From assembly GCF_900156745.1 (NCBI RefSeq), contig NZ_LT707065.1, forward strand, positions 5,530,086-5,594,085: DNA of 64,000 nucleotides, read 5' to 3'. Within the stretch, counting starts at the first letter, position 1. Each line of letters begins with the position of its first letter. A program made the position numbers and the translations under genes. The notes below the pieces were generated by a model, which saw only the letters and a list, made by a program, of their open reading frames with translations, was not told the DNA's origin and did no database searches. This stretch comes from Achromobacter sp. MFA1 R4 (GTDB lineage: Bacteria > Pseudomonadota > Gammaproteobacteria > Burkholderiales > Burkholderiaceae_B). Shown here in pieces: positions 42,527-51,421 of the stretch.

Positions 42527-42569
42527 CTGACTGCGGGGTTGACCGCGGGGTTGACCGCGGGTTTGACCG
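42527..42569. repeat. 12-bp tandem array between two convergent stop codons
   Basis: Units are CTGACTGCGGGG, TTGACCGCGGGG, TTGACCGCGGGT and TTGACCGCTACA (42527-42574). The array lies between the tetR stop (42518) and the aldo/keto reductase stop (42570-42572), which falls in the last unit. Read on the minus strand past the stop, it would encode a Pro-Ala-Val-Asn repeat, so read-through would add a regular tail. Confidence 0.75.
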
Positions 42570-43580
42570 CTACACAGCCGTCACCGGACGCCCATAGAAC
42601 GGATAGCTCGGATCGTTGTAGCCGTGCGCGGACGCGTGGCCCGGCGTCACCCAGTCGTTCACCACGGTCTCGTCTTCGGGCGTGATCGTCACGTCCAGCG
42701 CCGCGTAGTAGTCGTCCATCTGCGCCAGCGTGCGCGGGCCGGCGATGACGGCCGTGACCACAGGATTGGCCAGCACCCAGGCGGTGGCGAAATGCCCCGG
42801 CTGCACGCCGCGCGCGGCGCTGTGCTGGACGAGCTTCTGGGCGATCTGCAGCGACTCCTCGCGGAACTCGGTGGCCAGGATGCGGCGGTCGCCGCGCCCG
42901 GCGCGCGTATCCGCCGCGGGGGCCTGGCCCGGCAGGTACTTGCCCGTGAGCACGCCGCGCGCGATCGGGCTGTACGGCACCACGCCCAGCCCGTAATGCT
43001 TGCAGGCCGGCAGGATCTCGACCTCCGGTCCGCGGTTCAGCATGTTGTAGTAAGGCTGGCACACCACCGGCTGCGGCACGCCCAGTTTTTCGCACAGGCG
43101 CATCACTTCGGCGATGCGCCAGCCCCGGAAGTTCGACAGGCCGAAGCTGCGCAGCTTGCCCGCGCGGATCAGGTCGCCCAGCGCCCACAGCGCCTCTTCG
43201 AGGTTTTCCTCGTGGTAGTCGCGGTGCAGGTACAGGATGTCCATGAAATCCGTGCCCATGCGCGACAGGCTCTGCTCCACCCCGCGGATCAGCCACTGGC
43301 GCGAGTAATGCGCCAGGTTCGGCCCCTTGCCGACGGGATTGCCGATCTTGCTGGCCAGCACCCAGTCGTGGCGCTGGCCCTTGAGCAGCTTGCCAACCAC
43401 CTCTTCCGAACGGCCCTCGTTGTAGACGTCGGCCGTGTCGATGAAATTGAGCCCATGGTCGCGCGCCGACGCGACGATGCGCGCGGCCTCGTCATCGGGC
43501 GTCTGCTCTCCGAACATCATGGTGCCCAGGCAGAGCGGCGACACCCGGAGATTGCTGGTTCCCAGTCGGCGGTAATTCAT
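42570..43580 (-). CDS. Aldo/keto reductase
   Basis: A 336-residue TIM-barrel NADPH-dependent oxidoreductase of the AKR/YajO-like group. The catalytic tetrad appears as Asp in NFIDTADVYNEG (with the Tyr), Lys in VLASKIGNPVG and His in LYLHRDYHE. Cofactor-binding SPIARGVLTGKY and the C-terminal AGPRTLAQMDDY are present. It is transcribed after the serine hydrolase gene (127-base gap) and may be separate from it. The substrate is unknown. Confidence 0.92.
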   Translation of the reverse strand: MNYRRLGTSNLRVSPLCLGTMMFGEQTPDDEAARIVASARDHGLNFIDTADVYNEGRSEEVVGKLLKGQRHDWVLASKIGNPVGKGPNLAHYSRQWLIRGVEQSLSRMGTDFMDILYLHRDYHEENLEEALWALGDLIRAGKLRSFGLSNFRGWRIAEVMRLCEKLGVPQPVVCQPYYNMLNRGPEVEILPACKHYGLGVVPYSPIARGVLTGKYLPGQAPAADTRAGRGDRRILATEFREESLQIAQKLVQHSAARGVQPGHFATAWVLANPVVTAVIAGPRTLAQMDDYYAALDVTITPEDETVVNDWVTPGHASAHGYNDPSYPFYGRPVTAV

Positions 43581-43707
43581 GGCGTTTTCCTTGATCGGAT
43601 GAAGAGGTCAGGCGTGGCCGCGCAGCCGCGCGGCCGAACGCCACATCTTGCCCGAAAAATCCTGACACGCCGCAAAACCCGCGCGGTGCGCCGGGCTTTG
43701 CCAGGTG

Positions 43708-44766
43708 TCAGACACCGGCGCCAGCATCCACCGCGGCCAGGATCTTGCCGAAGAGCGCATCCGCATGGGCCGAGTTGAGCCAGCGCACGATCACCACCAT
43801 CTTGCGCTCCGGCTCCACCCACGTGAAGGAACTGCCCGCCCCCACCCCGAAGAAGCTGGACGACGGCACGCTGGGGAACACCTTGCCCTCGTGGTTCAGC
43901 CAGATCAGGTAGCCGTAGTACGGCGCGATGTCGCACGGCGTGCGCATGGCCTGCAGCCATTCGCGCGACAGGATCTGCTGCCCATTGGCCTGGCCGTCGT
44001 TCAGCAGCATCTGGCCGATCAGCGCCTGGTCGTTGGCGCTGATGGACATGCCGCCGCCCCAGTGCGACCCGCCCGGCACGGACGGCATGCGCTGGCCGTC
44101 GATCTCGACCCAGGCGTTGTCGTAGCCCACCCACTGCCAGTCTTCGCTGCAGCCGATGGGGCGCGTGACCGCCTCGCGGAAGACCTCCGGCAGCGGCTTC
44201 CTGAACAGGTGCAGCAGCGCATACGACAGCTGGTTGATGCGCACGTCGTTGTATTCCCAGTACGTGCCGGGCGTCTGCAACGGGCGCGCATCGCCCTTCT
44301 TGCCGTCGGGCGGCACGCCGAAGGTGACGGCGCGGTAGCGGTCCGCCTGGTCGGACACGCCGAAGCGTTCGCCTTCCCACTCGCTGGTCTGCTGCAACAG
44401 GTGACGCCAGGTGATGGACGCGTTGCGGCCTTCGTCAAAGCCGATGCCCGGCACGCGCTTGCCCACGGGCTCGTCCACGTCGGGCAGCAGGCCGCGGTCA
44501 TGGGCCACGCCCGCCAGGATGGCCAGGTACAGCTTGGCGACGCTGAAGGTCAGGTCGGCGCGGTCGGGCTCGCCCCAGGCGGCCACCGTCTTGCCGTCCA
44601 CCACGACCACGCCGGACACCGGCCCGCGGTCATGGATGGGGCCGAGCAGGCGGTTCCAGGGCGGCGGATCATTCAGGTGCACGCCAAAATTGCCCTTGAC
44701 GCTGCGGTCCCAGGGCGATTCGTGGTCATTGGCGAACTGGATTGCCTGCTGCATGAGCGTATTCAT
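43708..44766 (-). CDS. Serine hydrolase of the beta-lactamase/DD-peptidase superfamily
   Basis: A 352-residue class C-like serine hydrolase. The nucleophile motif is Ser75-Val-Ala-Lys78 in LTFSVAKLYLAIL. The second motif is YND at residues 172-174. A late GVGAGSSFTWVEPE segment may hold the third. No signal peptide is evident, so it probably acts in the cytosol as an esterase or amidase and not as a resistance enzyme. It begins 22 bases after the class V aminotransferase stop and is likely its operon partner under the GntR site. Confidence 0.87.
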   Translation of the reverse strand: MNTLMQQAIQFANDHESPWDRSVKGNFGVHLNDPPPWNRLLGPIHDRGPVSGVVVVDGKTVAAWGEPDRADLTFSVAKLYLAILAGVAHDRGLLPDVDEPVGKRVPGIGFDEGRNASITWRHLLQQTSEWEGERFGVSDQADRYRAVTFGVPPDGKKGDARPLQTPGTYWEYNDVRINQLSYALLHLFRKPLPEVFREAVTRPIGCSEDWQWVGYDNAWVEIDGQRMPSVPGGSHWGGGMSISANDQALIGQMLLNDGQANGQQILSREWLQAMRTPCDIAPYYGYLIWLNHEGKVFPSVPSSSFFGVGAGSSFTWVEPERKMVVIVRWLNSAHADALFGKILAAVDAGAGV

Positions 44767-44788
44767 CGGTTCCCTCGTAGTGATTGGT

Positions 44789-45985
44789 TCAGCCCGCCGC
44801 GCGTTCCGGCGCGCGGGACAAAAATTCCATGGCCGCCTGCAGCCCGCCCGCGCGGTGCGGGACGCCGGCCGCGGCCAGCCCCATCTCCACCCCGGCCAGC
44901 GTGCCGCACAGCGTCAGATCGTTGAAATGGCCCAGGTGGCCGATGCGGAAGATGCGGTCGGAGAGCTTGCCCAGCCCCTGTCCCAGCGACATGTCGTAGC
45001 GGTCCAGGATCACCTTGCGCAGCGCGTCCGCGCCGTGGCCCTCGGGCATCAGCACGGCGGTCAGCGCCGGACTGTGCGCGGCCGGGTCCAGGCTCAGCAG
45101 CTCCAGCCCCCAGGCCGCCACCGCGAGCCGCGTGGCGCGGGCGTGCCGCTGGTGGCGCGCGAACACGCGCGGCAGCCCTTCGGCGTGCAGCATGGCCAGC
45201 GCTTCATGCAGGCCATACAGCAGATTGGTCGACGGCGTGTAGGGGAAATAGCCTTTCTCGTTGGGCCCCAGCATCTCGCGCCAGTCCCAGTAGGACCGCG
45301 GCAGGCGCGCGGTCTCGGCCGCCGCCAGCGCGCGCGGCCCCACCGCGTTGAACGACAGGCCCGGCGGCAGCATCAGCCCTTTCTGCGAGCCGGCCACCGT
45401 GACGTCCACGCCCCATTCGTCGTGGCGGTAGTCGATGGAGCCCAGCGACGAAATCGTGTCCACCATCAGCAGCGCCGGGTGGCCGGTCTGGTCCATGGCG
45501 GCGCGCACCGCCGCGATGTCGCTGGTGACGCCGGTGGACGTCTCGTTGTGCACCACGCAGACCGCCTTGATGCGGTGCTGGGCGTCGTCGGCCAGGCGGG
45601 CGCGGATGGCGTCCGGGTCGACCGGATGGCGCCAGTCGCCTTCGATGTTGTCCACCTCCAGGCCCAGGCGCCCGGCCAACTTGCGCCACAGGCTGGCGAA
45701 ATGGCCGGTCTCGACCATCAGCACGCGGTCGCCCGGCGACAGCGTGTTGACCAGCGCCGCCTCCCACGCCCCGGTGCCCGAGGCCGGAAAGATGACCACG
45801 GGACATTCGGTCTGGAAGACCTGCCTGATGCCCGCCAGCACCGCCCGCCCCAGCGCGCCGAACTCGGGTCCGCGGTGATCGATGGTGGGCTGGTCGATGG
45901 CGCGCAGGACCCGGTCCGGCACGTTGGTGGGTCCGGGAATCTGCAGGAAATGCCGGCCGGACGGATGGGAGTTCAGCGTGAGCAT
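44789..45985 (-). CDS. Class V aminotransferase (alanine/serine-glyoxylate aminotransferase-like)
   Basis: A 398-residue fold-type I PLP enzyme. It opens HFLQIPGPTNVPDRVLRAI. The cofactor-binding FPASGTGAWEAAL, the VHNETSTGVTSDI block and the PLP lysine near residue 202 in GSQKGLMLPPG match serine- or alanine-glyoxylate aminotransferases. The start at 45985 (MLTLNSHPSG) is used because a GntR-type operator at 46008-46017 lies just upstream; longer starts would put that site inside the gene. It is cotranscribed with the serine hydrolase. The amino donor may be released by that hydrolase or by the M20 peptidase of the divergent operon. Confidence 0.9.
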   Translation of the reverse strand: MLTLNSHPSGRHFLQIPGPTNVPDRVLRAIDQPTIDHRGPEFGALGRAVLAGIRQVFQTECPVVIFPASGTGAWEAALVNTLSPGDRVLMVETGHFASLWRKLAGRLGLEVDNIEGDWRHPVDPDAIRARLADDAQHRIKAVCVVHNETSTGVTSDIAAVRAAMDQTGHPALLMVDTISSLGSIDYRHDEWGVDVTVAGSQKGLMLPPGLSFNAVGPRALAAAETARLPRSYWDWREMLGPNEKGYFPYTPSTNLLYGLHEALAMLHAEGLPRVFARHQRHARATRLAVAAWGLELLSLDPAAHSPALTAVLMPEGHGADALRKVILDRYDMSLGQGLGKLSDRIFRIGHLGHFNDLTLCGTLAGVEMGLAAAGVPHRAGGLQAAMEFLSRAPERAAG

Positions 45986-46007
45986 GCGGGGCCCCAAGGT
46001 GGACGAT

Positions 46008-46017
46008 TTGTATACCA
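46008..46017. promoter_or_regulatory. GntR/FCD-type operator, aminotransferase side
   Basis: TTGTATACCA matches the TTGTATACAA-like sites bound by FCD-domain GntR regulators. It lies 22 bases upstream of the aminotransferase ATG. The same decamer occurs at the gntR start. Confidence 0.7.
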
Positions 46018-46174
46018 GCCGGTGCGGCGCGGCAGGCGAGCCGCGCGCTGCCGGCAGGCGGATATGCGGCATGCGTCACTCTATCCCATTGTTTTTTCCT
46101 GGATAACCTAGGGTATGCACCCATCAGAGCGGAGACAAAGTCAGGTTTATAGTCTGCGAAAACAAGGGGAATTT

Positions 46175-46184
46175 TTGTATACCA
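46175..46184. promoter_or_regulatory. GntR/FCD-type operator, gntR side
   Basis: This is a second exact TTGTATACCA that ends directly at the gntR ATG (46185). An AGGGGAA ribosome-binding-like run lies 14 bases upstream. The overlap with the start suggests autorepression, or a true start further inside gntR. The intervening 46018-46174 contains the divergent promoters but no gene. Confidence 0.7.
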
Positions 46185-46934
46185 ATGCGCAGCGATCCTA
46201 GCCTGATGCCGGATCACGCGATGGCCGATGCCTCGCCCGATCCCGCGCCGCAACCGGCGGCCCGTGCCGCCGGCGACGGCCGCACGCTGGCGGGCACGGC
46301 GGCGGGCGCGCTGCGCGAACGCATCATCCAGGGCGAGTTCCCGCCCGGCACACGGCTGAACGAACGCGCGCTGTGCGACCTGCTCGGCGTGTCGCGCACG
46401 CCGCTGCGCGAGGCGTTCCGCCTGCTGGCCGCCGAAGGCCTGGTGCAGATCGAACCCAACCGCGGCGCGCAGGTGGTGGCGCTGTCGCTGGCCAACATCC
46501 GCGAGATCTTCGAAGTCATCGGCGGCCTGGAAGCCATGTCTTGCCGGCTGGCCTGCGAACGCGCCTCGGCCGTGGAGATCGCGGAGATCCGCGCGCTGAC
46601 CTTCGAAATGATGGCCAGCCATGCCCGCCACGATCTGCCGACGTACTTCCGGATCAACCGGGAAATCCACGAACGCATCAGCCTGGCGGCCCACAACAGC
46701 CTGCTGAAACAGCTTTACGACGCGCAGAACGCACGGATTCAGAACCTGCGCTTCGTGTCGAACGAAAACCGCCAGAAATGGGATCTGGCGATGCGCGAAC
46801 ACATAGAAATGGCAGAGGCCCTGGCCGCGCGCGACGCGGACCGGCTGGCAGCCATCATGCGGCAGCACCTGCAGCGCAAATGCGAGGCGGCGCTCAAAAG
46901 CCGGAGCGAGACGATAGATACGCAACACATGTAG
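46185..46934 (+). CDS. GntR-family regulator with FCD domain
   Basis: A 249-residue FadR-type regulator. The wHTH is residues about 35-105 (AGALRERIIQGEFPPGTRLNERALCDLLGVSRTPLREAFRLL; core LGVSRTPLREAFRLLAAEGL). The helical FCD domain has the metal/ligand pattern in FRINREIHERISLAAHNSLL and LAMREHIEMAEAL. Alternative starts are ATG 46206 and ATG 46221, which remove a variable N terminus. It sits between two transcription units that both carry its predicted operator: the aminotransferase-hydrolase unit and its own unit, which runs on into the ABC importer after 23 bases. It is the probable local switch. Confidence 0.9.
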   Translation: MRSDPSLMPDHAMADASPDPAPQPAARAAGDGRTLAGTAAGALRERIIQGEFPPGTRLNERALCDLLGVSRTPLREAFRLLAAEGLVQIEPNRGAQVVALSLANIREIFEVIGGLEAMSCRLACERASAVEIAEIRALTFEMMASHARHDLPTYFRINREIHERISLAAHNSLLKQLYDAQNARIQNLRFVSNENRQKWDLAMREHIEMAEALAARDADRLAAIMRQHLQRKCEAALKSRSETIDTQHM

Positions 46935-46957
46935 TGTCTTCAAGAGGAGCCTTCACC

Positions 46958-48529
46958 ATGGCTGATTGTCGCTTCACCCTTGCTACACCTGCGCTGTCCT
47001 CCCGTCGCACGCCCGCGCTCAAGGCCCTGGCCGCCTCGCTCCTGGCCTGCGCCGCCCTTGCCACCCAGCCGGCCTTTGCCGGCAAGAAAGACGACACCTT
47101 GCGCATGGCCTACGACCAGGCGCCGGAAAGCGTCGATCCCTACTTCAACAACGTGCGCATCGGCGTCATCATCGCCGCCAACGTGTGGGACACGCTGCTC
47201 TACCGCGACCCGGTCACCAATGAGTACAAGGGCCAGCTTGCCAAGAGCTGGAAGCAGATCGACGACAAGACCATGGAGTTCGAGCTGCGCCAAGGCGTCA
47301 AATTCCACAACGGCGAGGAGTTCGACGCCGACTCGGTGGTGTACACGCTGAACTTCGTGGCCGACCCCAAGAACAAGGCGGTCACGCAGCAGAACGTGTC
47401 GTGGATCGACAAGGTCGAGAAGATCGACAAATACACGGTGCGCCTGACCACCAAGCAGCCCTTCCCCGGCGCCAAGGAATACCTGTCCACCACGGCCGCC
47501 ATCCATCCCGCCAAGTACTACCAGGAAGTCGGCCCCAAGGGCATGAACGCCAAGCCGGTCGGATCAGGTCCCTACAAGGTGGTGGACTACCAGCCCGGCA
47601 AGTCCATCACCCTGGAACGCAACGCCGACTATTTCAAGGACTCGCCCAAGGCGCAGCCCAAGATCGGCAAGGTGGTCATCCGCTTCATCCCCGACCGCCA
47701 GACGCAGATGGCGGAAGTGATCTCGGGCGGCGAAGACCTCATCATGAGCGTGCCCAAGGACCAGGCCGAACAGTTGGGCGGCATGCCCAACCTGCAGATG
47801 GTCACGGGCAACACCATGCGCATCGTGTTCATGCAGATGAACATCCTGGAGGGCACGCCCGCGCCGCAGCTCAAGGACGAGCGCGTGCGCCGCGCCATCA
47901 TCCACGCGATCGACCGCGAATCCATGCTCAAGAACATCGTGGGCGAAGGCGGCGGGCTCATCAACACCATCTGCACGCCCTCGCAGGTGGGCTGCACGCA
48001 GGAAGGCGCGCCGACCTACAAGTACGATCCGGCGCAGGCCAAGAAGCTGCTGGCCGAGGCGGGCTATCCCAATGGCTTTGACATCGACATCGTGGCCTAC
48101 CGCGAGCGCAACCAGACCGAGGCCATCATCAATTACCTGCAGGCCGTCGGCATCCGGGCCAAGCTGAACTTCCTGCAGTACGCCGCCATGCGCGACATGA
48201 TCCGCGCCAACAAGGCGTCGCTCACGCACCAGACCTGGGGCTCGAACCTGGTCAACGACGTGTCCGCGTCCACGCCGGTGTACTTCGCCTTCGGCAACGA
48301 CGACATTACCCGCGATCCCAAGGTGCGCGACCTGCTCAACAAGGGCGACCACACGATCGATCTCGCGCCGCGCAAGGCAGCCTACAAAGAGGCGCTGGAC
48401 ATCATCGCGGAAAAGGCCTACGCGGTGCCGCTGTGGACGCTGCCCGCCTACTACGTCGCCACCAAGGACGTGAACTTCAAGCCCTACTCGGATGAGCTGG
48501 TGCGCTTCTGGGACATGAGCTGGAAGTAA
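46958..48529 (+). CDS. ABC-importer substrate-binding protein, family 5 (peptide/opine type)
   Basis: A 523-residue periplasmic receptor. A long Sec signal ends near residue 41 (LATQPAFA). The mature part starts GKKDDTLRMAYDQAPESVDPYFNN, with the family blocks YRDPVTNEYKGQLAKSWKQ, LRQGVKFHNGEEFDADSVVY and RVRRAIIHAIDRESM. GAGGAG, 7 bases before the ATG, fixes the start. Family 5 proteins bind di- and oligopeptides, nickel, glutathione or opine-like amino acid conjugates. The ligand here is unknown, but the M20 peptidase at the end of the operon argues for a hydrolysable amide. Two hairpins follow the stop. Confidence 0.93.
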   Translation: MADCRFTLATPALSSRRTPALKALAASLLACAALATQPAFAGKKDDTLRMAYDQAPESVDPYFNNVRIGVIIAANVWDTLLYRDPVTNEYKGQLAKSWKQIDDKTMEFELRQGVKFHNGEEFDADSVVYTLNFVADPKNKAVTQQNVSWIDKVEKIDKYTVRLTTKQPFPGAKEYLSTTAAIHPAKYYQEVGPKGMNAKPVGSGPYKVVDYQPGKSITLERNADYFKDSPKAQPKIGKVVIRFIPDRQTQMAEVISGGEDLIMSVPKDQAEQLGGMPNLQMVTGNTMRIVFMQMNILEGTPAPQLKDERVRRAIIHAIDRESMLKNIVGEGGGLINTICTPSQVGCTQEGAPTYKYDPAQAKKLLAEAGYPNGFDIDIVAYRERNQTEAIINYLQAVGIRAKLNFLQYAAMRDMIRANKASLTHQTWGSNLVNDVSASTPVYFAFGNDDITRDPKVRDLLNKGDHTIDLAPRKAAYKEALDIIAEKAYAVPLWTLPAYYVATKDVNFKPYSDELVRFWDMSWK

Positions 48530-48569
48530 GGCGCGGTCCGCGCCGGGCCGGCCCCGTGCCTGCCCGGCG
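48530..48569 (+). promoter_or_regulatory. Hairpins between the binding-protein and permease genes
   Basis: GGCGCGG-T-CCGCGCC (48530-48544) begins at the base after the stop codon. CGCCGGG (48541-48547) can pair with CCCGGCG (48563-48569) as an alternative. As in the other importer (26545-26603), such a structure could stabilise the receptor mRNA. Confidence 0.45.
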
Positions 48570-48592
48570 CTGCTGAACAGAGAGGTAGTCCT

Positions 48593-49510
48593 ATGCTTTA
48601 TTTCACGCTGAGGCGCCTGGGCCTGGCGGCCCTGGTGGCGCTGACCGTGTCCGTCCTGGCGTTCCTGCTGCTGCACCTGTCGGGCGATCCGGCGCTGGCC
48701 CTGGCCGGCGAAGGCGCGCGGCAGGCCGACATCGACTTGATCCGCAAGACCTACGGGCTGGACCGGCCCATCATCGTCCAGTACGCCGACTGGCTCTGGC
48801 ACATCCTGCAGGGCGACTTCGGCACCTCGGTGTACTTCAAGACCGAGGCCGGACCGCTGATCCTGTCCAAGCTGGCCACCACGCTCAAGCTGGGCATGGC
48901 CGCGCTGGCCTTCGCGCTCCTGATCTCGATCCCGCTGGGCGTGCTGGCCGCGCTGTACAAGGGCAGCCTGATCGACCGTGTCTGCCTGGCCATCGCCGTG
49001 CTGGGCCAGGCGCTGCCGAATTTCTTCTTCGCGCTGATCCTGATCATGCTGTTCTCCATTTCGCTGCGCATCCTGCCGGTGTCGGGCAGCGGCACGTGGC
49101 AGCACTTCGTCATGCCGGCCATCGCGCTGGGCTACTACGTGGCGCCGGCCTTCATGCGCCTGATCCGCGCGGGGATGATCGAGGTGCTGGGCGCCGACTA
49201 CATCCGCACCGCGCGGGCCAAGGGCCTGCCGGCCAGGAAGATCATCTTCAAGCACGCCCTGCGCAACGCCATCGTGCCCGTAGTCGCGCTGGCCGCGGTG
49301 CAACTGGGCTACCTGCTGGGCGGCTCGGTCGTCATCGAGACCATCTTCGCGCTGGACGGCCTGGGGTACCTCGCCTACCAGAGCATCACGTACAAGGACT
49401 ACCCGGTCATGCAGCTCATCGTGCTGCTGCTGTCGGTGCTGTACGTGTTGCTGACGCTCGCCAGCGACGTGGCCAACGCGTGGCTCGATCCGCGCATCCG
49501 GGTGTCCTGA
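48593..49510 (+). CDS. Peptide-type ABC transporter permease (DppB-like)
   Basis: A 305-residue permease with six helices. The N-terminal pattern LRRLGLAALVALTVSVLAFLLLHLSGDPA (core TVSVLAFLLLHLSGDPA) and the EAA loop (EVLGADYIRTARAKGLPARKIIFKHALRNAIVPVV; core DYIRTARAKGLPARKIIFKH) are DppB signatures. It pairs with the next permease, which starts 1 base after its stop. Confidence 0.94.
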   Translation: MLYFTLRRLGLAALVALTVSVLAFLLLHLSGDPALALAGEGARQADIDLIRKTYGLDRPIIVQYADWLWHILQGDFGTSVYFKTEAGPLILSKLATTLKLGMAALAFALLISIPLGVLAALYKGSLIDRVCLAIAVLGQALPNFFFALILIMLFSISLRILPVSGSGTWQHFVMPAIALGYYVAPAFMRLIRAGMIEVLGADYIRTARAKGLPARKIIFKHALRNAIVPVVALAAVQLGYLLGGSVVIETIFALDGLGYLAYQSITYKDYPVMQLIVLLLSVLYVLLTLASDVANAWLDPRIRVS

Positions 49511-49511
49511 C

Positions 49512-50429
49512 ATGAACACGCCTATCCTCACTCCTTCCGCGCCCGGCGCGCCCGCGCCGGCGCCGCTGGAATTGTCCGCCTCCGCGCTGCGCTGGCGCCG
49601 GCTGCGCCGCAACAAGGCGCTTCTGGCCGGCGGCGGCATCCTGCTCGTCATCGTGCTGATCGCGCTGCTGGCGCCGTGGATCTCGCCGCACGATCCTTAC
49701 TTCCAGGACCTGGCCTACCGCACCGCGCCGCCCGTCTGGTACGAAAAAGGCACCTGGCTGCACCCGCTGGGCACCGACCAGCTCGGGCGCGACTACATGT
49801 CACGGCTCTTCTACGGTGCGCGCATTTCGCTCCTGATCGGCATCAGCGTGGCGCTCATCTCGGGGCTCATCGGCACCGCGATGGGCATGGCCGCCGGCTA
49901 CTTCGGCGGCAAGGTCGACATGGCCGTGTCGTTCCTCATCACCACGCGCCTGTCCATGCCGGTGATCCTGGTGGCGCTGGCCACCGTGGCCATCGTCGGC
50001 GGATCGCTGTGGGTGGTGATCCTGGTGCTGGGCCTGCTCAAGTGGGACCGCTACGCCGTGGTGATGCGCAGCGCCACGCAGCAGGTGCGCTCGCTGGAGT
50101 ACGTGGCCGCGGCGCAGGCCGCGGGCGCCAGCACCTGGCGCATCGTCTGGGGCGAGGTCCTGCCCAACGTGGTGCCGCAGCTCATCGTGATCGCCACCCT
50201 GGAAGCCGCCAGCGCCATCCTGCTGGAGGCGTCGCTGTCGTTCCTGGGCCTGGGCGTGCAGCCGCCGCTGCCGTCCTGGGGCCTGATGATCTCCGAAGCC
50301 AAGGCCTACATGTTCTTCTCGTTCTGGCTGATCGCCATCCCGGGATCGGCCCTGGCGCTCCTGATCTTCGCGATCAACCTGGCCGGCGACGGCCTGCATC
50401 AACTCCTGACGCCTGAAGAGAGGGCCTGA
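49512..50429 (+). CDS. Peptide-type ABC transporter permease (DppC-like)
   Basis: A 305-residue permease. The N-terminal DppC tail precedes helix 1 (RRLRRNKALLAGGGILLVIVL), then HPLGTDQLGRDYMSRLFYGARISL, a family hallmark split here as HPLGTDQLGRDYMSR and LFYGARISL. The EAA loop is in YVAAAQAAGASTWRIVWGEVLPNVV (core AAQAAGASTWRIVWGEVLPN). It heterodimerises with the DppB-like subunit. The ATPase gene begins 2 bases downstream. Confidence 0.94.
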   Translation: MNTPILTPSAPGAPAPAPLELSASALRWRRLRRNKALLAGGGILLVIVLIALLAPWISPHDPYFQDLAYRTAPPVWYEKGTWLHPLGTDQLGRDYMSRLFYGARISLLIGISVALISGLIGTAMGMAAGYFGGKVDMAVSFLITTRLSMPVILVALATVAIVGGSLWVVILVLGLLKWDRYAVVMRSATQQVRSLEYVAAAQAAGASTWRIVWGEVLPNVVPQLIVIATLEAASAILLEASLSFLGLGVQPPLPSWGLMISEAKAYMFFSFWLIAIPGSALALLIFAINLAGDGLHQLLTPEERA

Positions 50430-50431
50430 GC

Positions 50432-51421
50432 ATGAACAGCACGGATATCGTCCTGGACGTCCAGGGCCTGACGGTCGACATCGCCACGCCGCGCGGCGCG
50501 CTGCACGCGGTGCGCGACGTGTCCTTCCAGGTCCGCCGCGGCGAAACGCTGTGCCTCGTGGGGGAATCGGGCTGCGGCAAGTCCATGACCTCGCTGGCCA
50601 TCATGGGCCTCTTGCCCAAGGCCGCCCGGCGCAGCACGCGCCGGCTGGCGGTGCTGGGCGAGGACCTGTCCACGGCGCGCGGCCGGCGCATCAACGCGCT
50701 GCGCGGCAGCAAGATGGCAATGATCTTCCAGGAGCCCATGACGGCGCTCAACCCCGCCTACGCCATCGGCGAACAGCTCACCGAACACTACATCCACCAC
50801 CGCAAGGCCAGCAGCCAGCAGGCGCGCGACCGCGCCGTGGAGCTGCTGGAGAAGGTCGGCATCGCGTCGGCCGGCCAGCGCCTGGGGCAGTATCCGCACC
50901 AGTTGTCGGGCGGGCTGCGCCAGCGCGTCATGATCGCGATGGCGCTGATGTGCGGGCCGGAGCTCCTGATCGCCGACGAGCCCAGCACCGCGCTGGACGT
51001 CACCATCCAGGCGCAGATCCTGCGGCTGCTGGCCGACCTGCAGGCCGAACTGGGCATCGCGATGGTGCTGATCACGCACGATCTGGGCGTGGTGGCGCGC
51101 ATCGCGCGGCAGGTGGCGGTGATGTACGCGGGGCAGATCGTCGAGGAAGGCCCCGTGGCCGACATCTTCGCCACGCCGCACCACCCCTACACGCAGGGGC
51201 TCCTGGGCTGTATTCCCGTTCCCGGCCGCACGGCGCCCGGCCAGGCGCTGGGCACCATTCCCGGCGTCGTGCCGTCCCTGGTGGGCGAGCTGCGCGGGTG
51301 CGCCTTCGCCGACCGTTGCCCGCATGCCCAGCCGCAATGCAGGCAAGCGGTTCCCGTCCACGGCCAGGCGACTGGCCAGCAATGGCGCTGCATCCTGGGC
51401 GCCGAAGGAGTGCCGGCATGA
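50432..51421 (+). CDS. Peptide-type ABC transporter ATPase (DppD-like)
   Basis: A 329-residue ATPase. Walker A is [11 protein letters not shown], the signature [15 protein letters not shown], Walker [18 protein letters not shown], and the H-loop [10 protein letters not shown]. The C-terminal oligopeptide-family extension [14 protein letters not shown] and [19 protein letters not shown] contains the cysteine cluster ([14 protein letters not shown]) that in related ATPases holds an Fe-S site. It overlaps the next ATPase gene as ATGA. Confidence 0.95.
   Translation: MNSTDIVLDVQGLTVDIATPRGALHAVRDVSFQVRRGETLCLVGESGCGKSMTSLAIMGLLPKAARRSTRRLAVLGEDLSTARGRRINALRGSKMAMIFQEPMTALNPAYAIGEQLTEHYIHHRKASSQQARDRAVELLEKVGIASAGQRLGQYPHQLSGGLRQRVMIAMALMCGPELLIADEPSTALDVTIQAQILRLLADLQAELGIAMVLITHDLGVVARIARQVAVMYAGQIVEEGPVADIFATPHHPYTQGLLGCIPVPGRTAPGQALGTIPGVVPSLVGELRGCAFADRCPHAQPQCRQAVPVHGQATGQQWRCILGAEGVPA

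Noticed and set aside
43708..44766. Class C beta-lactamase resistance gene
   Set aside because: No signal peptide, and an operon partner of an aminotransferase; a metabolic serine hydrolase fits better.
46373..46957. Upstream extension of the family-5 binding protein
   Set aside because: It overlaps gntR; the ATG at 46958 has a strong ribosome-binding site and begins the signal peptide.
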